NCBI GenBank assembly: GCA_003485715.1
Contig: DNIF01000221.1
Coordinates: 1-6,319, forward strand
Direction of reading: 5' to 3'
Length of the DNA stretch: 6,319 nt
Origin: Gammaproteobacteria bacterium
GTDB lineage: Bacteria > Pseudomonadota > Gammaproteobacteria > UBA7966
Shown here: one piece after another, positions 5,301 to 6,319 of the stretch
How the letters are laid out: each line of letters starts with the position of its first letter
How positions within the stretch are numbered: the first letter of the stretch is position 1
Translations under genes and position numbers: made by a program
The notes under the pieces: model-generated
What the model saw: only the letters and a program-made list of their open reading frames with translations
Database searches by the model: none
Told to the model about the DNA's origin: nothing

Positions 5301-6096
5301 CTACCTGCACGGTCTCGTGCGCAACCAGATCGTTGAAATCGCGCTTGGCCGGCTCCTTGAAGCTCACCCACTGCGCCGCCTGCGGTGCAAAACCCGGCAC
5401 GCGCAGGACGGCGACGCACCAGCGCTGCACGATGCTGAAGAGGGACTGGGCGAAGGCAGCATCGTCGGCAAGGTCGAGCGAGGTGGCGAGCTGCGGGCAG
5501 CCCGTGGCCTGTAGACGCTGACGCAGTCGTGCAAGCTCGTCGCCGTGCTCAGCCGCATGCAGGGCGAGGTGCCCGAGCCTGAGCCCGAGACTGGCCGTGG
5601 CGAGCTCCGGGTCGGCGTCTGCCCCGGCGGACGGAAAGGCGCTGCTGCGCAAGGTGTCCAGCGCGGCGGTGAGCGCCGGGAGCTCCGCAGGCGAAGGCAG
5701 GTCGCCCTTCAATTGCTGACCGGCCTTCTGGACGACCTCACTGCGGAAACGGAAGATGGTGTCGAACTCAACCAGTATGCGGCGTTGCTTGGCGGCTCGC
5801 TCGGCCTCGACCCCGAACAGGCGGGCGACGAAGCCGCCCACATGCGGGGCGAGACGCACGACGAGATCGGATTCCTCCTCGACCGCGAGCGTCACCGTGC
5901 CGTCGAGCCATTGCCGGTATTCGCCGGCCAGGGCCGGGGCGGCAGCCTCGAGGGCAGCATCGAAGGCCGTGGACAGGGCCGCCAGGCGCTCCGGTTGATG
6001 GAGGTCCGCGTAACGAAAACCGGGGATGCCAAGGGTGTCGAGGGTCGTCGAGGGCTCATCGGCCTCGGGTGCCAGGATCGCGGTGCTCAAGCTCAT
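2365..6096 (-). CDS. Large fused iron-sulfur flavoprotein: unknown N-terminal region + GltD/NfnB-like + PyrK/NfnA-like oxidoreductase (1243 aa)
   Basis: This is a predicted soluble cytoplasmic pyridine nucleotide oxidoreductase with several flavin and Fe-S centres. Residues 1 to about 260 are mainly helical and not recognised. Residues 303-385 hold eight cysteines: 303, 306, 314, 338, then 370, 378, 381, 385 in CPGTGHRICNDCMKGC, as in the two-cluster N-terminus of GltD/NfnB proteins. An FAD Rossmann motif GMGPAG is at 444-449, a second nucleotide-binding motif GGGLTAID at 618-625, and the FAD-closing AGTSPNT at 785-791. From about 914 a ferredoxin reductase-like module follows: FAD part with QPGQFYRVQNLE (943-954), NAD part with VGGGLGNA (1028-1035) and IGSDRMMAAV (1131-1140), and cysteines 1168, 1174, 1177, 1179, 1195 like the PyrK/NfnA cluster. 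In NfnAB and SudAB these halves are separate subunits. All expected motifs are present and the frame is unbroken. The ATG at 6094-6096 is chosen because the 60 codons before it are Arg/Pro-rich; TTG at codon 3 is possible. The substrates are not shown: ferredoxin:NADP reduction, polysulfide/sulfide chemistry or another acceptor are all open. Confidence 0.9.
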   Translation of the reverse strand: MSLSTAILAPEADEPSTTLDTLGIPGFRYADLHQPERLAALSTAFDAALEAAAPALAGEYRQWLDGTVTLAVEEESDLVVRLAPHVGGFVARLFGVEAERAAKQRRILVEFDTIFRFRSEVVQKAGQQLKGDLPSPAELPALTAALDTLRSSAFPSAGADADPELATASLGLRLGHLALHAAEHGDELARLRQRLQATGCPQLATSLDLADDAAFAQSLFSIVQRWCVAVLRVPGFAPQAAQWVSFKEPAKRDFNDLVAHETVQVDGYTAWMGPHAHRRRRDGFGLTDPRMQLREVLYEVDHCIYCHDRDTDSCAKGMRNRKTGGFKTNPLGMEVIGCPLGERISEMHWVKRGGDDIGALAIVMIDNPMCPGTGHRICNDCMKGCIYQKTEPVNIPQIETNVLTEVLNLPWGFEIYGLLSRWNPLNRQRRHALPYNGKKVLVVGMGPAGYTLSHYLLNEGFAVVGIDGLKIEPLPADLIGSGRDAPLPVREYSSLVERLDQRILAGFGGVAEYGITVRWDKNFLKVIYATLARRHSFRVYGGVRFGGTLTVEDAWALGFDHIALAVGAGQPTLIGLKNNLVRGVRKASDFLMALQLTGAAKADSLANLQVRLPAGVIGGGLTAIDTATETLAYYPIQVEKALHRYETLVARLGESRVRARFDAEELGVLDEFLAHGRAICAERKRAEAAGEPPDFVPLLEAWGGVTLFYRKGMQESPAYRANHEEIDEALEEGIRLAEGMDPKEAITDEHGALAAVRFARLARNAEGRWEPVGEIDVRLRSLFVAAGTSPNTTYEQEQPGTFRMDRKYFQRHLAEWVGEDLELIEVPEPAGLKQGRVAPLTSYRHQGRFISFYGDNHPVYAGNVVKAMASAKDSYPHVVALFERELAALPRDREAQAARDAALTGFQQELDGALLASIVEVRRLTPTIVEVIVRAPMAARRFQPGQFYRVQNLETCAPRVGGTVLAAEGLALTGAWVDREAGIASFITLEMGGSSRLCALWQPGDPVVVMGVTGTPTEIPVGRTVMLVGGGLGNAVQFSIGRALRAAGSRVIYFAGYKKVSDLFRREDIEAAADVVVWAVDPGAGVEAIEPHRPQDYSHVGNILDTIEAYAEGRLGEPSIPLSEVDHMIVIGSDRMMAAVKEARHGRLAPWLKRGHRAIGSINSPMQCMMKGVCAQCLCRHVDPETGAESFVYSCFDQDQDLDRVDFRHLAARLRQNSLAEKLSDLWLDHLLQAGADLLPKAV

Positions 6097-6101
6097 TCCT
6101 C
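6097..6101 (-). promoter_or_regulatory. Shine-Dalgarno-like GAGGA abutting the oxidoreductase ATG
   Basis: On the minus strand GAGGA ends directly before the ATG, leaving no spacer, which is too close for efficient use with that codon. The TTG at codon 3 (6088-6090) would stand at an ideal distance of 6 bases. The difference is only two residues, but the site supports initiation here rather than at the far upstream ATG (6276). Confidence 0.45.
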
Positions 6102-6319
6102 GTGAGGATGGAGCGCCGGACCGCTGCGGTTGGTGGGCGCGGGGCGCTCGCGTGACTGCTGCCCGATGCCTGTGCGGGGCGCGGCGGCTCAGGCCCGGGA
6201 CCCGGGGCCACCACACCGGGCGCGGGCGGCGCGGGGCGTAGATTTCGGGCCGCCTCGAGCGACCCAGACCCGCCACTCGGAAGGGACCGGCGTGGCGGGA
6301 GGCCCGAGTCTAGTGCCGA
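6102..6319. other. GC-rich region without a gene, upstream of the oxidoreductase
   Basis: About 220 bp before the oxidoreductase start contain no convincing coding frame. Frames that cross it give Arg/Pro/Gly-rich translations with no recognisable motif. I find no clear -35/-10 pair or -24/-12 pair on the minus strand, though a promoter for the large gene would be expected here. The only clear structure is the inverted repeat at 6269-6299. Confidence 0.5.
6269..6299. repeat. Inverted repeat upstream of the oxidoreductase
   Basis: CCCGCCAC (6269-6276) and GTGGCGGG (6292-6299) are perfect 8-bp arms around a 15-base centre. The stem can extend inward past one bulged base by TCGG with CCGG (one T-G pair), leaving the loop AAGGGA. 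It lies 173-203 bp upstream of the oxidoreductase ATG. No T-run follows on either strand. It may be a terminator-like end of a gene lying to the right, or a binding site; the sequence does not decide. Confidence 0.45.

Noticed and set aside
4804..5514. Long open frame of 236 codons on the plus strand
   Set aside because: It is antisense to the Fe-S region of the oxidoreductase and has no recognisable motif; it is a compositional shadow.
6097..6276. N-terminal extension of the oxidoreductase by 60 residues from an ATG at 6276
   Set aside because: The extension is dominated by Arg, Pro and Ala as in shadow frames of GC-rich DNA, its ATG lies within the arm of an inverted repeat, and no ribosome binding site supports it.

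Overview
The window is GC-rich and almost fully coding. It looks like a chromosomal piece of a high-GC proteobacterium. A gammaproteobacterium is my best guess, from the SixA-type phosphatase and the close match to the YadG type of ABC ATPase, but no rRNA or marker gene confirms this. I see no insertion sequence, CRISPR array, tRNA or phage gene.

Layout from left to right: (1) positions 1-418, minus strand, the first 139 codons of a YadG-like ABC transporter ATPase that runs off the left edge. (2) 458-1330, minus, a 290-aa protein made of two cyclic nucleotide-binding domains with no output domain. It lies 39 bp upstream of the ATPase and is probably in the same transcription unit. (3) 1331-1526, a divergent promoter region. 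(4) 1527-2024, plus, a complete SixA-family phosphohistidine phosphatase. (5) 2025-2077, a short convergent gap with GC-rich hairpins. (6) 2078-2224, minus, a 48-aa two-helix membrane protein, easily missed because of its size. (7) 2225-2364, a gap with a perfect palindrome and a possible promoter. (8) 2365-6096, minus, a 1243-aa multidomain iron-sulfur flavoprotein. (9) 6097-6319, an apparently non-coding GC-rich leader with one strong inverted repeat.

The most interesting item is the large oxidoreductase. It carries, in one chain, an unrecognised mostly helical N-terminal region of about 260 residues, a GltD/NfnB-like module (eight cysteines, an FAD GxGxxG motif and a second nucleotide-binding GGG motif), and a PyrK/NfnA-like module (FAD and NAD domains ending in a cysteine cluster). 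In anaerobes the two modules are normally separate subunits, NfnB/NfnA or SudA/SudB. The fusion is therefore a candidate single-chain pyridine nucleotide:ferredoxin-type oxidoreductase, possibly electron-bifurcating, though that activity is inference only. The small membrane protein downstream on the same strand could be co-transcribed with it.

The other genes suggest signalling (cyclic nucleotide sensing, phosphohistidine removal) and ABC export, but nothing in the sequence ties them functionally to the oxidoreductase.
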